Assembly: GCF_001292625.1 (NCBI RefSeq)
Contig: NZ_LAJH01000009.1
Location: 868,001 to 932,000 of the forward strand
DNA from: Shimia sp. SK013
GTDB taxonomy: Bacteria > Pseudomonadota > Alphaproteobacteria > Rhodobacterales > Rhodobacteraceae
Direction: 5' to 3'
DNA length: 64,000 nt
The notes below the pieces were generated by a model. It saw only the letters and a list, made by a program, of their open reading frames with translations. It did no database searches and had not been told where the DNA came from. The position numbers were made by a program, and so were the translations under genes. Positions 26,766-35,880 of the stretch are shown one piece after another; the stretch's first letter is position 1, and every line of letters starts with the position of its first letter.

Positions 26766-27314
26766 TCAGAGTTCCTGATCGGGTTCCGGGGTTTGCAGCA
26801 AACTGCGCTCCGGCAGCCAAGGATTGAGCGCCAGCGCCTCGGCTAATGCCTCCTGCGCCTCGTCTTTCCGCCCCAGACCAATCAAAGTCAGCGCGCGACC
26901 AGACATGGCTGCAACATGTTGAGGGGACAACACAATTGCCCTTTCCAGATCAGGAAGCGCCGACTGAAAATCGCTGCGCAAAAAGTTCACAAACGCCCGT
27001 TGATTGTAGCCCTCTGCGTAGTCCGGGCAATACTCAACCAAAGCGTCAAAATCCTCTCGTGCGCCCAGCAAATCCCAGGCTGCCCGCTTGCGCATGCCAC
27101 GGTCCAGGATTTCCTGCGCAGCCGCATCGGGCGCATCCGCGTAAAACTCCCATAACTCATTGGAAATAATCTTGGCGCTGGTTTCATCTTTGGCCTTTTG
27201 AACCCGCAACAAAAGCTCAGCCACCGACCCAGTGTGATCCGGCGCAACGGGACAGCCTTGTGTTTCCGCCCAGACAGGCGGCGCGAGAAAGAGGAACAGA
27301 ACCAAGTGTTTCAT
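26766..27314 (-). CDS. Secreted TPR protein
   Basis: This 182-residue protein has a signal peptide (MKHLVLFLFLAPPVWA), so it is likely periplasmic. Two to three TPR-like helical repeats follow, the clearest being YAEGYNQRAFVNFLRSDFQS and AAMSGRALTLIGLGRKDEAQ (residues about 100-165). TPR proteins act as binding scaffolds; the partner is unknown. It lies upstream of tRNA-Leu on the same strand. Confidence 0.8.
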   Translation of the reverse strand: MKHLVLFLFLAPPVWAETQGCPVAPDHTGSVAELLLRVQKAKDETSAKIISNELWEFYADAPDAAAQEILDRGMRKRAAWDLLGAREDFDALVEYCPDYAEGYNQRAFVNFLRSDFQSALPDLERAIVLSPQHVAAMSGRALTLIGLGRKDEAQEALAEALALNPWLPERSLLQTPEPDQEL

Positions 27315-27350
27315 TCCGATAGGCTGCCACGAACTTGGTAACTGACAAAG

Positions 27351-27824
27351 TCACATCTCTGCGAGCCCGGTTTCCTTCACCGCCTGCATTGCAACGTATG
27401 TCGAGGTGCTCGCGACAAAAGGTAAGGTCGAGATTTTCTCTCCTAAAACAGTGCGATACGCGTTCATCGAAGTGGTGCGCACCTTTAAAAGATAGTCGAA
27501 ATGACTGGCTATCATATGGGCCTGTTCAATCTCGGGCACCTCTCGAACGGCGGCATTAAAAGCCTGAAGCGCTTTTTCGCGTGTTTCTGTCAGCTTGACC
27601 TCAACAAAGGCGACGTGATCCAGCCCCAGCCGGATCGGGTCAAGCAAAGCATGGTAGCCCTTGATGACACCAGACGCCTCCAAACGCCGCAGGCGGGACT
27701 GTGTCGGACTTTTTGACAACCCGATTTCCTGTGCCAGATCGGTTATCGAAATGCGCCCATCCCGCGCCAACACACTCAGAATCGCGCGGTCGAGACGGTC
27801 CAACTCTTTCTGTTCACTTTGCAC
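27351..27824 (-). CDS. putR: Lrp/AsnC-family regulator of proline catabolism
   Basis: This 157-residue protein has an N-terminal winged helix-turn-helix (RISITDLAQEIGLSKSPTQS, residues about 24-43) and a C-terminal RAM ligand-binding domain. It is divergent from putA across a 104-base gap. PutR proteins with this arrangement activate putA in response to proline in alphaproteobacteria, so the role follows from family and position. PutA here lacks its own DNA-binding domain, consistent with a separate regulator. Confidence 0.9.
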   Translation of the reverse strand: MQSEQKELDRLDRAILSVLARDGRISITDLAQEIGLSKSPTQSRLRRLEASGVIKGYHALLDPIRLGLDHVAFVEVKLTETREKALQAFNAAVREVPEIEQAHMIASHFDYLLKVRTTSMNAYRTVLGEKISTLPFVASTSTYVAMQAVKETGLAEM

Positions 27825-27835
27825 TGCACTTCCCC

Positions 27836-27855
27836 GAATTTCTTATCAATAATTC
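27836..27855. promoter_or_regulatory. Possible PutR operator
   Basis: GAATT and AATTC, ten bases apart, form an AT-rich imperfect palindrome just upstream of putR. Lrp-family proteins bind sites of this kind. A possible -10 element for putA (TATACT) is at 27901-27906. The palindrome is visible; the binding is inferred. Confidence 0.4.
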
Positions 27856-27928
27856 TGTCATACCTTGAAACTTCGGAGAAATCGACTGCTCATGTCGCGT
27901 TATACTGCCCAAAAATAGGGAGCACACA

Positions 27929-30900
27929 ATGTCTCAGTCACGTCACTTGATCGACACAACAACGTATACCGACGAGCAGCAGGTTATTGAGACATTGTTG
28001 CAAACCGCCATGCTTTCACCCGCCGATCGACAAGCCATCTCAGAGCGAGGCGCGGACCTTGTGCGCAAAATCCGTGCGACGACCAATCCCGGCATGATGG
28101 AAGTCTTTCTTGCGGAGTACGGCCTCTCCACAGACGAAGGCGTCGCCCTTATGTGCCTCGCAGAGGCGCTGCTGCGCGTGCCGGACGCAGACACCATTGA
28201 CGCCTTGATTGAAGACAAGATTGCCCCTTCCGACTGGGGCCGCCACTTGGGCCAGTCCACATCATCTTTGGTGAACGCCTCTACGTGGGCCCTGATGCTG
28301 ACGGGACGGGTCATGGATGAAGGTGACGGGGGCCTGATTGGCACCTTGCGCGGCGCGGTGAAACGTTTGGGGGAGCCTGTCATTCGTACCGCTGTTGCCC
28401 GCGCGATGAAGGAAATGGGACGCCAGTTTGTACTTGGGGAAAACATCAACTCGGCGATGAAGCGCGCTGAAGACATGGAGAACAAAGGATACAGCTATTC
28501 CTATGACATGCTTGGCGAAGCAGCCAAAACGGACGCCGACGCCATGCAATATCACCTCGCCTATTCGCGTGCGATTTCAGCCATCGCCACCGCCTGCACC
28601 CGCGCCGATATTCGTGACAACCCCGGGATCTCGGTCAAACTCTCTGCTCTACATCCGCGTTATGAAATCGCTCAAAAAGACCGTGTGATGAGCGAACTGG
28701 TGCCGCGCTTGCGGTCTCTTGCATTGTTGGCGAAATCTGCCGGCATGGGTCTCAATATCGACGCAGAAGAGGCCGACCGGCTCTCACTCTCGATCGATGT
28801 GATCGAGGAGGTACTAGCGGAGCCAGCGTTGGCGGGATGGGACGGATTTGGAATTGTTGTACAAGCCTACGGAAAACGCGCTGGCGCGACACTAGACTAC
28901 CTTTACGAACTCGCGACCCGTTTGGACCGTCGCATCATGGTGCGACTGGTGAAAGGCGCCTATTGGGACACGGAAATCAAACGCGCACAGGTCGAAGGGC
29001 TAGAAAGTTTTCCGGTTTTCACCACCAAGCCCACAACAGATGTCTCCTATATCGCAAACGCCCGCAAACTGTTGGCGATGACGGACCGGATCTATCCGCA
29101 ATTTGCCACCCATAACGCGCACACCGTGGCGGCGATATTGCATATGACCGAAGACAACTCGGCGTTCGAGTTCCAACGCCTGCACGGAATGGGCGAGGCC
29201 CTGCATGACATCGTCTTGACGCAAGAATCCACCCGATGCCGCATCTATGCGCCAGTTGGTGCCCACCGCGATCTGTTGGCTTATCTGGTACGACGTCTGT
29301 TGGAAAACGGCGCCAACAGCTCTTTTGTGAACCAAATTGTCGACGAGGACGTGCCGGAGACCACGATTGCCAGGGACCCATTCGAAGCACTGTCAGACGC
29401 GGCCCCAAAATTGGATCGTGGCCCTGACCTCTTTTTACCGGAGCGCCCGAATTCCAAGGGTTTCGACCTGACCGACATTCCAACGCTACACAACCTCGAC
29501 GCAGCACGCGCGCCACATCGCGCCGCGCAACACCGCGCTGCCCCGCTATTGGTCACCCCCGCCAATCCCGACGCTCCAATCGCTGTGGACAACCCGTTTG
29601 ACCGGGCGGACTCACCCGGTTCTGTGGCTCAGGCCAGCCCTGAGGACATCGAAGCCGCCTTGAACGGTGCCACACCGTGGCAGGCCACCGCCAAGAAACG
29701 CGCGGCCGTTCTGAACCGCGCCGCGGATCTCTACGAGGCGAACTATGGCGCGCTGTTCGGTTTGCTCGCGCGCGAGGCAGGGAAAACCCCGATGGATGCC
29801 GTCGCCGAACTGCGTGAAGCCGTTGACTTCTTACGCTACTACGCCGCCCGCAACTCTGGCGCGGCCCCTGTTGGCACGTTCACCTGCATATCGCCCTGGA
29901 ACTTTCCGCTGGCAATTTTCACCGGCCAAATCGCAGCGGCCTTGGCCGCCGGTAATGCTGTTCTGGCGAAACCCGCCGACCAAACGCCCCTGATTGCACA
30001 TCTCGCCATATCGTTGCTGCACGAAGCTGGCGTGCCGCGGGCTGCATTGCAATTGCTGCCCGGAGATGGCGCCACCGTTGGCGCAGCCCTGACCTCAGAC
30101 GCACGGGTCGACGGGGTCGCCTTCACTGGCTCCACAGCCACAGCACACCGCATCCGCCGTGCAATGGCGCAAAACCTTGCCCCTGGCGCGCCGTTGATCG
30201 CGGAAACAGGCGGGCTGAACGCTATGATCGTGGACTCAACCGCCCTGCCCGAACAGGCCGTCACAGCCATCATCGAGAGCGCCTTTCAATCCGCTGGGCA
30301 ACGCTGCTCCGCGCTTCGCTGCCTCTATGTGCAAGAAGACATCGCCGAAACGCTGCTGGATATGTTGTGTGGCGCCATGAAAGAATTGCGCCTTGGTGAT
30401 CCATGGGATCTGTCGACAGACAGCGGTCCGGTGATTGACACCACCGCGCAGCAACGCATTGCGACCCACATAGCGCAGGCCAAGGCTGAGGGCCGCCTGT
30501 TGTACCAATTGCCTATTCCGCAAAACGGAACCTTTGTTGCGCCGACATTAATCACAATCGACAGCATCGCGGATCTGAAAGAAGAGATTTTTGGCCCCGT
30601 TTTACACGTTGCGACTTTCAAGTCTCAGGAACTGGACTTGGTGATCGACGCCATCAACGCGACGGGATACGGCCTCACCTTTGGTCTCCAGACCCGAATT
30701 GACGATAGGGTCCAATACGTCTCCGAGCGGCTCAGCGCGGGCAATATCTATGTGAACCGTAACCAGATCGGCGCCATTGTCGGCAGCCAACCTTTTGGCG
30801 GCGAAGGTCTTTCCGGCACCGGCCCCAAAGCCGGCGGTCCGCATTATTTGACCCGCTTTACCACTCCCGAGGCCGCACCAATCCTCTCCGCGACGGTCTG

Positions 30901-31354
30901 GCCATCCTCTGCCCCGCAAACCGATTTGCAAAACCGCATCACGGCTGCCATCCGATCCAAAGCACACGACAGCACCGTCTTGCCCGGGCCAACCGGTGAG
31001 TCAAACCGTCACACAACAGAAGCCCGTCCGCCTTTGTTGTGCCTTGGCCCCGGCGAAGAGGCAACACAGGCGCAATCCCGTATCGTGGAAGCGCTCGGCG
31101 GCGTCGCCGTCGCCGCGACGGGCGTCACTGACGCCCAAACGTTGACCGCGTTGACCGACATCGGCGGCGTGGTCTTTTGGGGGGATCAATCCACCGCGCG
31201 CCATTACGACATCGCGCTGGCGGCCCGTGATGGTGCGCTGGTCCCACTCATTACCAGCCTGCCGGATGCGACACGTGTGTTGTCTGAACGGCACATCTGC
31301 GTGGACACCACCGCCGCGGGCGGAAACGCGGCACTTCTTGGCGGCGCGGGTTGA
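27929..31354 (+). CDS. putA: Bifunctional proline dehydrogenase / P5C dehydrogenase
   Basis: This 1141-residue enzyme oxidises proline to glutamate in two steps. The N-terminal half is the FAD-dependent proline dehydrogenase barrel, with VRLVKGAYWDTEIK and ANARKLL among its markers. Residues about 550-1000 form the aldehyde dehydrogenase domain, with catalytic Glu759 (AETGG) and Cys793 (GQRCSALR). A short C-terminal extension follows. There is no N-terminal ribbon-helix-helix domain, so this is a regulator-independent PutA paired with PutR. A GGGAG site precedes the ATG. Confidence 0.95.
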   Translation: MSQSRHLIDTTTYTDEQQVIETLLQTAMLSPADRQAISERGADLVRKIRATTNPGMMEVFLAEYGLSTDEGVALMCLAEALLRVPDADTIDALIEDKIAPSDWGRHLGQSTSSLVNASTWALMLTGRVMDEGDGGLIGTLRGAVKRLGEPVIRTAVARAMKEMGRQFVLGENINSAMKRAEDMENKGYSYSYDMLGEAAKTDADAMQYHLAYSRAISAIATACTRADIRDNPGISVKLSALHPRYEIAQKDRVMSELVPRLRSLALLAKSAGMGLNIDAEEADRLSLSIDVIEEVLAEPALAGWDGFGIVVQAYGKRAGATLDYLYELATRLDRRIMVRLVKGAYWDTEIKRAQVEGLESFPVFTTKPTTDVSYIANARKLLAMTDRIYPQFATHNAHTVAAILHMTEDNSAFEFQRLHGMGEALHDIVLTQESTRCRIYAPVGAHRDLLAYLVRRLLENGANSSFVNQIVDEDVPETTIARDPFEALSDAAPKLDRGPDLFLPERPNSKGFDLTDIPTLHNLDAARAPHRAAQHRAAPLLVTPANPDAPIAVDNPFDRADSPGSVAQASPEDIEAALNGATPWQATAKKRAAVLNRAADLYEANYGALFGLLAREAGKTPMDAVAELREAVDFLRYYAARNSGAAPVGTFTCISPWNFPLAIFTGQIAAALAAGNAVLAKPADQTPLIAHLAISLLHEAGVPRAALQLLPGDGATVGAALTSDARVDGVAFTGSTATAHRIRRAMAQNLAPGAPLIAETGGLNAMIVDSTALPEQAVTAIIESAFQSAGQRCSALRCLYVQEDIAETLLDMLCGAMKELRLGDPWDLSTDSGPVIDTTAQQRIATHIAQAKAEGRLLYQLPIPQNGTFVAPTLITIDSIADLKEEIFGPVLHVATFKSQELDLVIDAINATGYGLTFGLQTRIDDRVQYVSERLSAGNIYVNRNQIGAIVGSQPFGGEGLSGTGPKAGGPHYLTRFTTPEAAPILSATVWPSSAPQTDLQNRITAAIRSKAHDSTVLPGPTGESNRHTTEARPPLLCLGPGEEATQAQSRIVEALGGVAVAATGVTDAQTLTALTDIGGVVFWGDQSTARHYDIALAARDGALVPLITSLPDATRVLSERHICVDTTAAGGNAALLGGAG

Positions 31355-31385
31355 CCTCGCGCCTGCCACGTCGCAGCTTAAAGCC

Positions 31386-32132
31386 ATGTTTCCAATTCGC
31401 GATCACAACCCGTCCGGCCGCACACCATTTGTTGTCTACGCTCTCATGGTGCTCAACATCGTTATTTTCCTGTCCTATCAGCCGATTATGGGTGACCCGC
31501 GGCTGTTAAGTGCGTTCTTTAACGACTGGGCCCTGATCCCAAAAGACGTCATGCAGGGCAACGAGTTGCACGGTGTTGTCACTTCGATGTTCCTTCACGG
31601 CGGGTGGCTGCATCTGGCGGGCAACATGTTATTTCTGTGGATCTTCGGCGACAACCTAGAAGACGAAATGGGCCATGTCGGTTTCCTCGGTTTCTACCTT
31701 TTGTCCGGCGTTGGTGCCGCGGTCGCGCAGATCGCGGCCAACCCCGCCAGTCCCATCCCCATGGTGGGAGCGTCCGGTGCCATAGCGGGCGTGATGGGTG
31801 GCTATTTGCTGTTGTTCCCCAAAGCACGGGTGGACATTTTGCTGATCATTATCATCTTTTTCCGCATTTTTACCGTACCGGCTTGGGTCATGCTGGGCCT
31901 GTGGTTTGGCCTGCAATTGCTGAACGGAATTACCTCTGATGCCACCGGTGGCGGGGTCGCGCACTGGGCGCATGCGGGCGGTTTCGTCGTTGGGGCTATT
32001 TTGTGCCTGCCGCTCTGGCTGCGCCGTGGTGCCAGCGGCTTCTGGCAGCGCACAGAAGGCCACCCGCCGCATCCCGAGGCCAAATACCGCCTAAGCCGGT
32101 CCACTGTGCCCACAGTCAGGAGGAAGAGATGA
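31386..32132 (+). CDS. Rhomboid-family intramembrane serine protease
   Basis: This 248-residue inner-membrane protease has about six helices. The catalytic Ser is in GASGAIAG (near residue 130) and the partner His in AHWAHAGGF (near residue 196), within the expected helices. Loop 1 contains the HGGWLHLAGNMLFLW rhomboid signature. The ATG at 31386 gives MFPIRDHNPSGRTPF, a common beginning in this branch; a longer in-frame reading into putA is unlikely. It overlaps the next gene by ATGA. Confidence 0.9.
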   Translation: MFPIRDHNPSGRTPFVVYALMVLNIVIFLSYQPIMGDPRLLSAFFNDWALIPKDVMQGNELHGVVTSMFLHGGWLHLAGNMLFLWIFGDNLEDEMGHVGFLGFYLLSGVGAAVAQIAANPASPIPMVGASGAIAGVMGGYLLLFPKARVDILLIIIIFFRIFTVPAWVMLGLWFGLQLLNGITSDATGGGVAHWAHAGGFVVGAILCLPLWLRRGASGFWQRTEGHPPHPEAKYRLSRSTVPTVRRKR

Positions 32133-32497
32133 GCCACAAATTGACCTGCCATTGCGGCGCCGTTGAATTGCACGTGACGCTGAGCCAAGAATTGGAAACG
32201 GCGCGTCGCTGCGACTGTTCCTTTTGCCGCCGCCGTGGGGCCGCCGCCGTAAGCGCGCCGTTGGATGGCCTAAAGATTGTGAAAGGCGCGGACAATCTGA
32301 CGCTGTATCAGTTCAACACCAACACGGCACAGCACTACTTTTGTAAAACCTGCGGCATCTACACCCACCATAAACGGCGATCAAATCCCAATGAATATGG
32401 CGTCAATTTGGGCGCGCTCGAGGGCGTGAACCCCCGCGACCTCGGGCAAATAGGCTGGGTCGACGGTGTAAACCACCCGTCAGACCGCAGCACTTGA
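32129..32497 (+). CDS. GFA-family zinc protein
   Basis: This 122-residue protein with the Gfa fold carries zinc ligands in CHCG near residue 7, CDCSFCRRRG near residue 28 and CKTCGIYTHH near residue 72. An AGGAGGAAG ribosome binding site precedes the ATG, which overlaps the rhomboid stop as ATGA. The function is undetermined; members are often labelled glutathione-dependent formaldehyde-activating enzymes. It is the second GFA-like gene in this window. Confidence 0.85.
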   Translation: MSHKLTCHCGAVELHVTLSQELETARRCDCSFCRRRGAAAVSAPLDGLKIVKGADNLTLYQFNTNTAQHYFCKTCGIYTHHKRRSNPNEYGVNLGALEGVNPRDLGQIGWVDGVNHPSDRST

Positions 32498-32551
32498 GTT
32501 TGAATTAGAAAGTGCGACTTGCCGAGGCGCCGCGACAGCGCCTCCTTTACA

Positions 32552-33343
32552 TCACCCTTTGCGGATGACCTTCTCAAACTGGCTGAACACCTGCTCGTTG
32601 GCACAAAGGATCTCGCCGTCTTCCAGAATATCTGCACCCGGATTGATCGGTTCCACCAGACCACCGGCCTCTTTCACGATCAGCATGCCTGCGGCCAGAT
32701 CCCAGGAATTCAACCCGCGCTCCCAATAGCCCTCAAAGCGTCCGGCGGCCACATATGCCAAGTCCAGAGCAGCGGAGCCAAAACGGCGCACGCCAGCGGT
32801 CGCAGGCAATACGCGCGCCAGATCCTGAAGCGTTTCCGGCAGACCCGGGCGCGTGCCAAACGGAAGACCGGTCGCAAACACCGACTCAATCATCTTATGA
32901 CGGCCCGACACACGCAGGCGCTGACTGTCGTTCAGCCAGGCACCTTCGCCTTTTTCGGCATAAAACATCTCGTCTTTGGCAGCGTCAAAAACCACGCCAG
33001 CCACGATCTGGCCTTTATGCTCCAGAGCGATCGAAATAGCCCAGTGCGGCATACCGTGAAGAAAATTCGTGGTGCCATCCAGCGGATCAATGATCCAACG
33101 GCGTGTCGGGTCCTTGCCCGGCAGCTCGCCGCCTTCTTCCCCAAGCCAGCCATAGGTTGGCCGCGCGCCCAACAGGTCTTCTTTTAGGATCTCCTCGGCC
33201 GCGATATCGGCGCGGCTGACAAAATCGCCCGCACCTTTCATCGACACCTGCAGGTTTTCCACCTCGCGGAAGTCTTTGACCAGCGAACGGCCCGCTTTGC
33301 GGGCGGCCTTCATCATGATGTTGAGATTTGCGCTGCCCGGCAT
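32552..33343 (-). CDS. suhB: Inositol monophosphatase family protein
   Basis: This 263-residue magnesium-dependent phosphatase has GEEGGE, the hallmark WIIDPLDGTTNF (near residue 80), and a C-terminal SWDLAAGMLIVKEAGG motif. All expected metal-binding acids are visible. The ATG at 33343 (MPGSANLNIMMKAARKAG) matches family starts; the upstream in-frame extension does not look like protein. It hydrolyses inositol phosphate or a related sugar phosphate, and SuhB proteins can also act in rRNA transcription. Confidence 0.9.
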   Translation of the reverse strand: MPGSANLNIMMKAARKAGRSLVKDFREVENLQVSMKGAGDFVSRADIAAEEILKEDLLGARPTYGWLGEEGGELPGKDPTRRWIIDPLDGTTNFLHGMPHWAISIALEHKGQIVAGVVFDAAKDEMFYAEKGEGAWLNDSQRLRVSGRHKMIESVFATGLPFGTRPGLPETLQDLARVLPATAGVRRFGSAALDLAYVAAGRFEGYWERGLNSWDLAAGMLIVKEAGGLVEPINPGADILEDGEILCANEQVFSQFEKVIRKG

Positions 33344-33527
33344 GGCACGGCTCCTTGTGGCTAAGAGCGCGCGTATACGCCCCCATTGCCTTTTTGCCAA
33401 GGCCATTTCGGCACTGGCAATCACCAATCGAAACGCCGCGTCACCAAACCGCGCGATTTCATGCCCACCCTTGCGACACAGCCCGACGGGTCGCAAGATT
33501 TCGACAGATAACAAAACGGAGCAACCC

Positions 33528-34568
33528 ATGTCTGAACAAATGCAGCGGATCGTCTTGGCAAGCCGCCCAGTTGGCGAACCAACCGACGAGAACTTCACCC
33601 TAGAAACTCTGGACATCCCCGAAATTGGCGACGGCGAAGTTTTGGTGCGCAACCATTACATGTCGCTGGACCCATATATGCGCGGCCGGATGGATGATGC
33701 CAAATCCTACGCGGCTCCCGTGCCAATTGGCGGCACCATGGAAGGCGGCACAGTTGGCGAAGTCATCGCGTCCAAGCATCCGGGCTTTGCGCCCGGTGAC
33801 TTTGTGTTTGGAATGCTGGGATGGGCGACGCATGGCGTGGGCAAAGGCGCCGAGATGCGCAAACTCGACCCCAAACTTGCACCAATCACAACCGCGCTTG
33901 GCGTTCTCGGCATGCCCGGATTCACTGGCTGGTTCGGCCTGATGGAATACGGCAAACCCAAAGAAGGTGAAACGCTGGTGGTGGCGGCTGCAACCGGACC
34001 AGTCGGGTCAATGGTTGGTCAGGTAGCCAAAGCGCGCGGGTTGCGCGTTGTCGGCATCGCAGGTGGTCCCGAGAAATGCAAAATGGCCGTTGAGACCTTA
34101 GGGTTTGACGCCTGTATTGACCATTATGCCTTTGAAACCGCCAGCGATTTGCGCAGGGCACTTAAGGCTGAATGTCCAAAGGGCATCGACATCTATTTTG
34201 AGAACGTTGGCGGCAAAATTCTGGATGCGGTTTTGCCCATGATGAACCCGCATGGCCGGATTCCGCTCTGTGGCATGATCGCGTGGTACAATGCTGGCGC
34301 TCTTGGCGCCGAAGCGTCCGCCGAAGCGCTCACAGGACCCCGCATGTGGCGATCCATTCTTGTGAATTTCCTGTCCGTGAACGGCTTCATCATCTCAAAC
34401 CACTTCGACAGCTATCCAGATTTCCTGCGCGATGTCGGGCCAATGTTGGCGCAAGGAAAACTTGCCTTCGTCGAAGACATTGCGGACGGGCTGGAAAACG
34501 CGCCCGAAGCATTCCGTGGTTTGCTTAATGGACGCAACAAAGGCAAACAGCTCGTGAAACTGATCTAG
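33528..34568 (+). CDS. NADP-dependent MDR oxidoreductase (CurA/prostaglandin reductase-like)
   Basis: This 346-residue medium-chain dehydrogenase/reductase is of the zinc-free enoyl/alkenal reductase type. Markers are LDPYMRGRM near the N-terminus, the nucleotide-binding AATGPVGSMVGQVAKARG, and IDIYFENVGG. It probably reduces double bonds of unsaturated aldehydes or ketones with NADPH. A GGAG site lies before the ATG. The start gives MSEQMQRIVLASRPVG, a usual beginning. Confidence 0.88.
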   Translation: MSEQMQRIVLASRPVGEPTDENFTLETLDIPEIGDGEVLVRNHYMSLDPYMRGRMDDAKSYAAPVPIGGTMEGGTVGEVIASKHPGFAPGDFVFGMLGWATHGVGKGAEMRKLDPKLAPITTALGVLGMPGFTGWFGLMEYGKPKEGETLVVAAATGPVGSMVGQVAKARGLRVVGIAGGPEKCKMAVETLGFDACIDHYAFETASDLRRALKAECPKGIDIYFENVGGKILDAVLPMMNPHGRIPLCGMIAWYNAGALGAEASAEALTGPRMWRSILVNFLSVNGFIISNHFDSYPDFLRDVGPMLAQGKLAFVEDIADGLENAPEAFRGLLNGRNKGKQLVKLI

Positions 34569-34585
34569 ATTTACGAGTTGCGACT

Positions 34586-34615
34586 AAAAACGGCACCGCA
34601 TGGCTTGCGGTGCCG
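34586..34615 (-). terminator. Intrinsic terminator of the Hint gene
   Basis: A ten-base-pair stem (34591-34600 with 34606-34615) and five-base loop precede a run of five T on the minus strand (34590-34586). It lies about 75 bases after the Hint gene stop and may also slow plus-strand transcription from the MDR gene. Confidence 0.8.
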
Positions 34616-34689
34616 GTTGGTCCACTGACGCTTCGATTTTGCGAAAACGCGCTTTCAATCGCAAAAAACGCCCACACCCCTTCAAAGAT

Positions 34690-35724
34690 TTAGAGGCTCA
34701 AAAGCGCCCCTTCGCCTGTCCGCAGGCTTGGACGGGCATCACTGCCATAGGCGGCCACACCCTCATCCTTTAGCTCGGGGAAAATGGCAAAGATCTCGTC
34801 CCGCACATTTTGGCCCAACGCGGTGAGGCCGATTTCACCGGGCATAAAGCTTTCGCTGGGAACGCCTGCGCCATAGATAATCTCATGGCTGTCAAACATC
34901 ACGTGTACATAGGTCACGTGCGTGCCTTCGACCTGACGAATTGTGTCGCCGTTGATCATGCCTATGGCTGGAACAAGCACTTCGCGCTCTCCGAAATTCA
35001 TTTCAGCACGCCATCCGGTCACCAGCATGCGATGCTGGGGGGACACGCGCAGGCTCTCATCGTTGCCAATCGACCCCACATCGAATTGCACTGGCGCCAG
35101 TGCCCCGCGCGCGACGACCCGACGCAGCCCAACCCACCGCAAGACTTGATAGCCGTGGTCCATAGTCAGCACGCGATCTCCGGGCTTTAGGTCTTCGACC
35201 TTGCACAGCCCTTTTTGAGTGACAATGTCTGTGCCTGCCGTGAAGCAAGGCACAAAATCCCATTCCTCGCGGTTGGCCGTTGTGCCGCTGTACCGGTTGC
35301 CCAGCAAACTGTCGAAACTGATGGACCGAATTGCCTCGGCTTCAAGCATAGCCTGATCCGCGTTGTTGGAAAATTCGGGCGCGATATAGGTGTTTCCATT
35401 CACGTCCTGCATCACTACAGCCGTAAAAGTCGCCGTGCTGCCATCGATGTAGGTAATGGTTGCGTTGTATACCGACGTCGCATCAAACGTTTGCGCAGGC
35501 CCGCCATCAATGCTGAATTGTTCGCTTGGCGAATTGTCCATGTTGTAGGCCGAACCGGGATCACCAACCGGACTGAGTTCCACAAAATCATTGACCAACG
35601 CGTCACCTTCGCTGCCAAATGTCAGGCCCACAAGGGCATTGGCATTTTCAGCAGTGTTGTTGCCTTCGATGGTGTCGATATCAGCCAGCTGGCCAATGGA
35701 AATAACATTAAAGGTTGTTGGCAT
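34690..35724 (-). CDS. Hint-domain secreted-type protein
   Basis: This encodes about 344 residues. The acidic, Thr/Asn/Asp-rich first half (residues 1-160) has no signal peptide, as in proteins exported by type I systems. The second half is a Hint_2 domain starting at CFTAGTDIVTQKGLCKVEDL with the catalytic-type Cys, followed by LKPGDRVLTMDHG and LRVSPQHRMLVTG. No C-terminal HN pair for protein splicing is visible. Such proteins are common in Rhodobacterales and their function is unclear. The ATG at 35724 gives MPTTFNVISIGQ. Confidence 0.75.
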   Translation of the reverse strand: MPTTFNVISIGQLADIDTIEGNNTAENANALVGLTFGSEGDALVNDFVELSPVGDPGSAYNMDNSPSEQFSIDGGPAQTFDATSVYNATITYIDGSTATFTAVVMQDVNGNTYIAPEFSNNADQAMLEAEAIRSISFDSLLGNRYSGTTANREEWDFVPCFTAGTDIVTQKGLCKVEDLKPGDRVLTMDHGYQVLRWVGLRRVVARGALAPVQFDVGSIGNDESLRVSPQHRMLVTGWRAEMNFGEREVLVPAIGMINGDTIRQVEGTHVTYVHVMFDSHEIIYGAGVPSESFMPGEIGLTALGQNVRDEIFAIFPELKDEGVAAYGSDARPSLRTGEGALLSL

Positions 35725-35880
35725 ATTACCCAAACAAAGGCACGGACATGCAGACCGGTGACAGCCGGTCAAATGTCAGTCCACCCCTTGCCCCCATAGC
35801 TAGAACAGAACAGGCCCCTTTTGCCTTAGAGGCAGAGCCATCGTCAGGGGGAGATTTACCATTTAGGCGTCAAAAAAGAG

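Noticed and set aside
26590-26820. Open frame running through tRNA-Leu
   Set aside because: The translation through the tRNA is the well-known false reading seen in tRNA genes.
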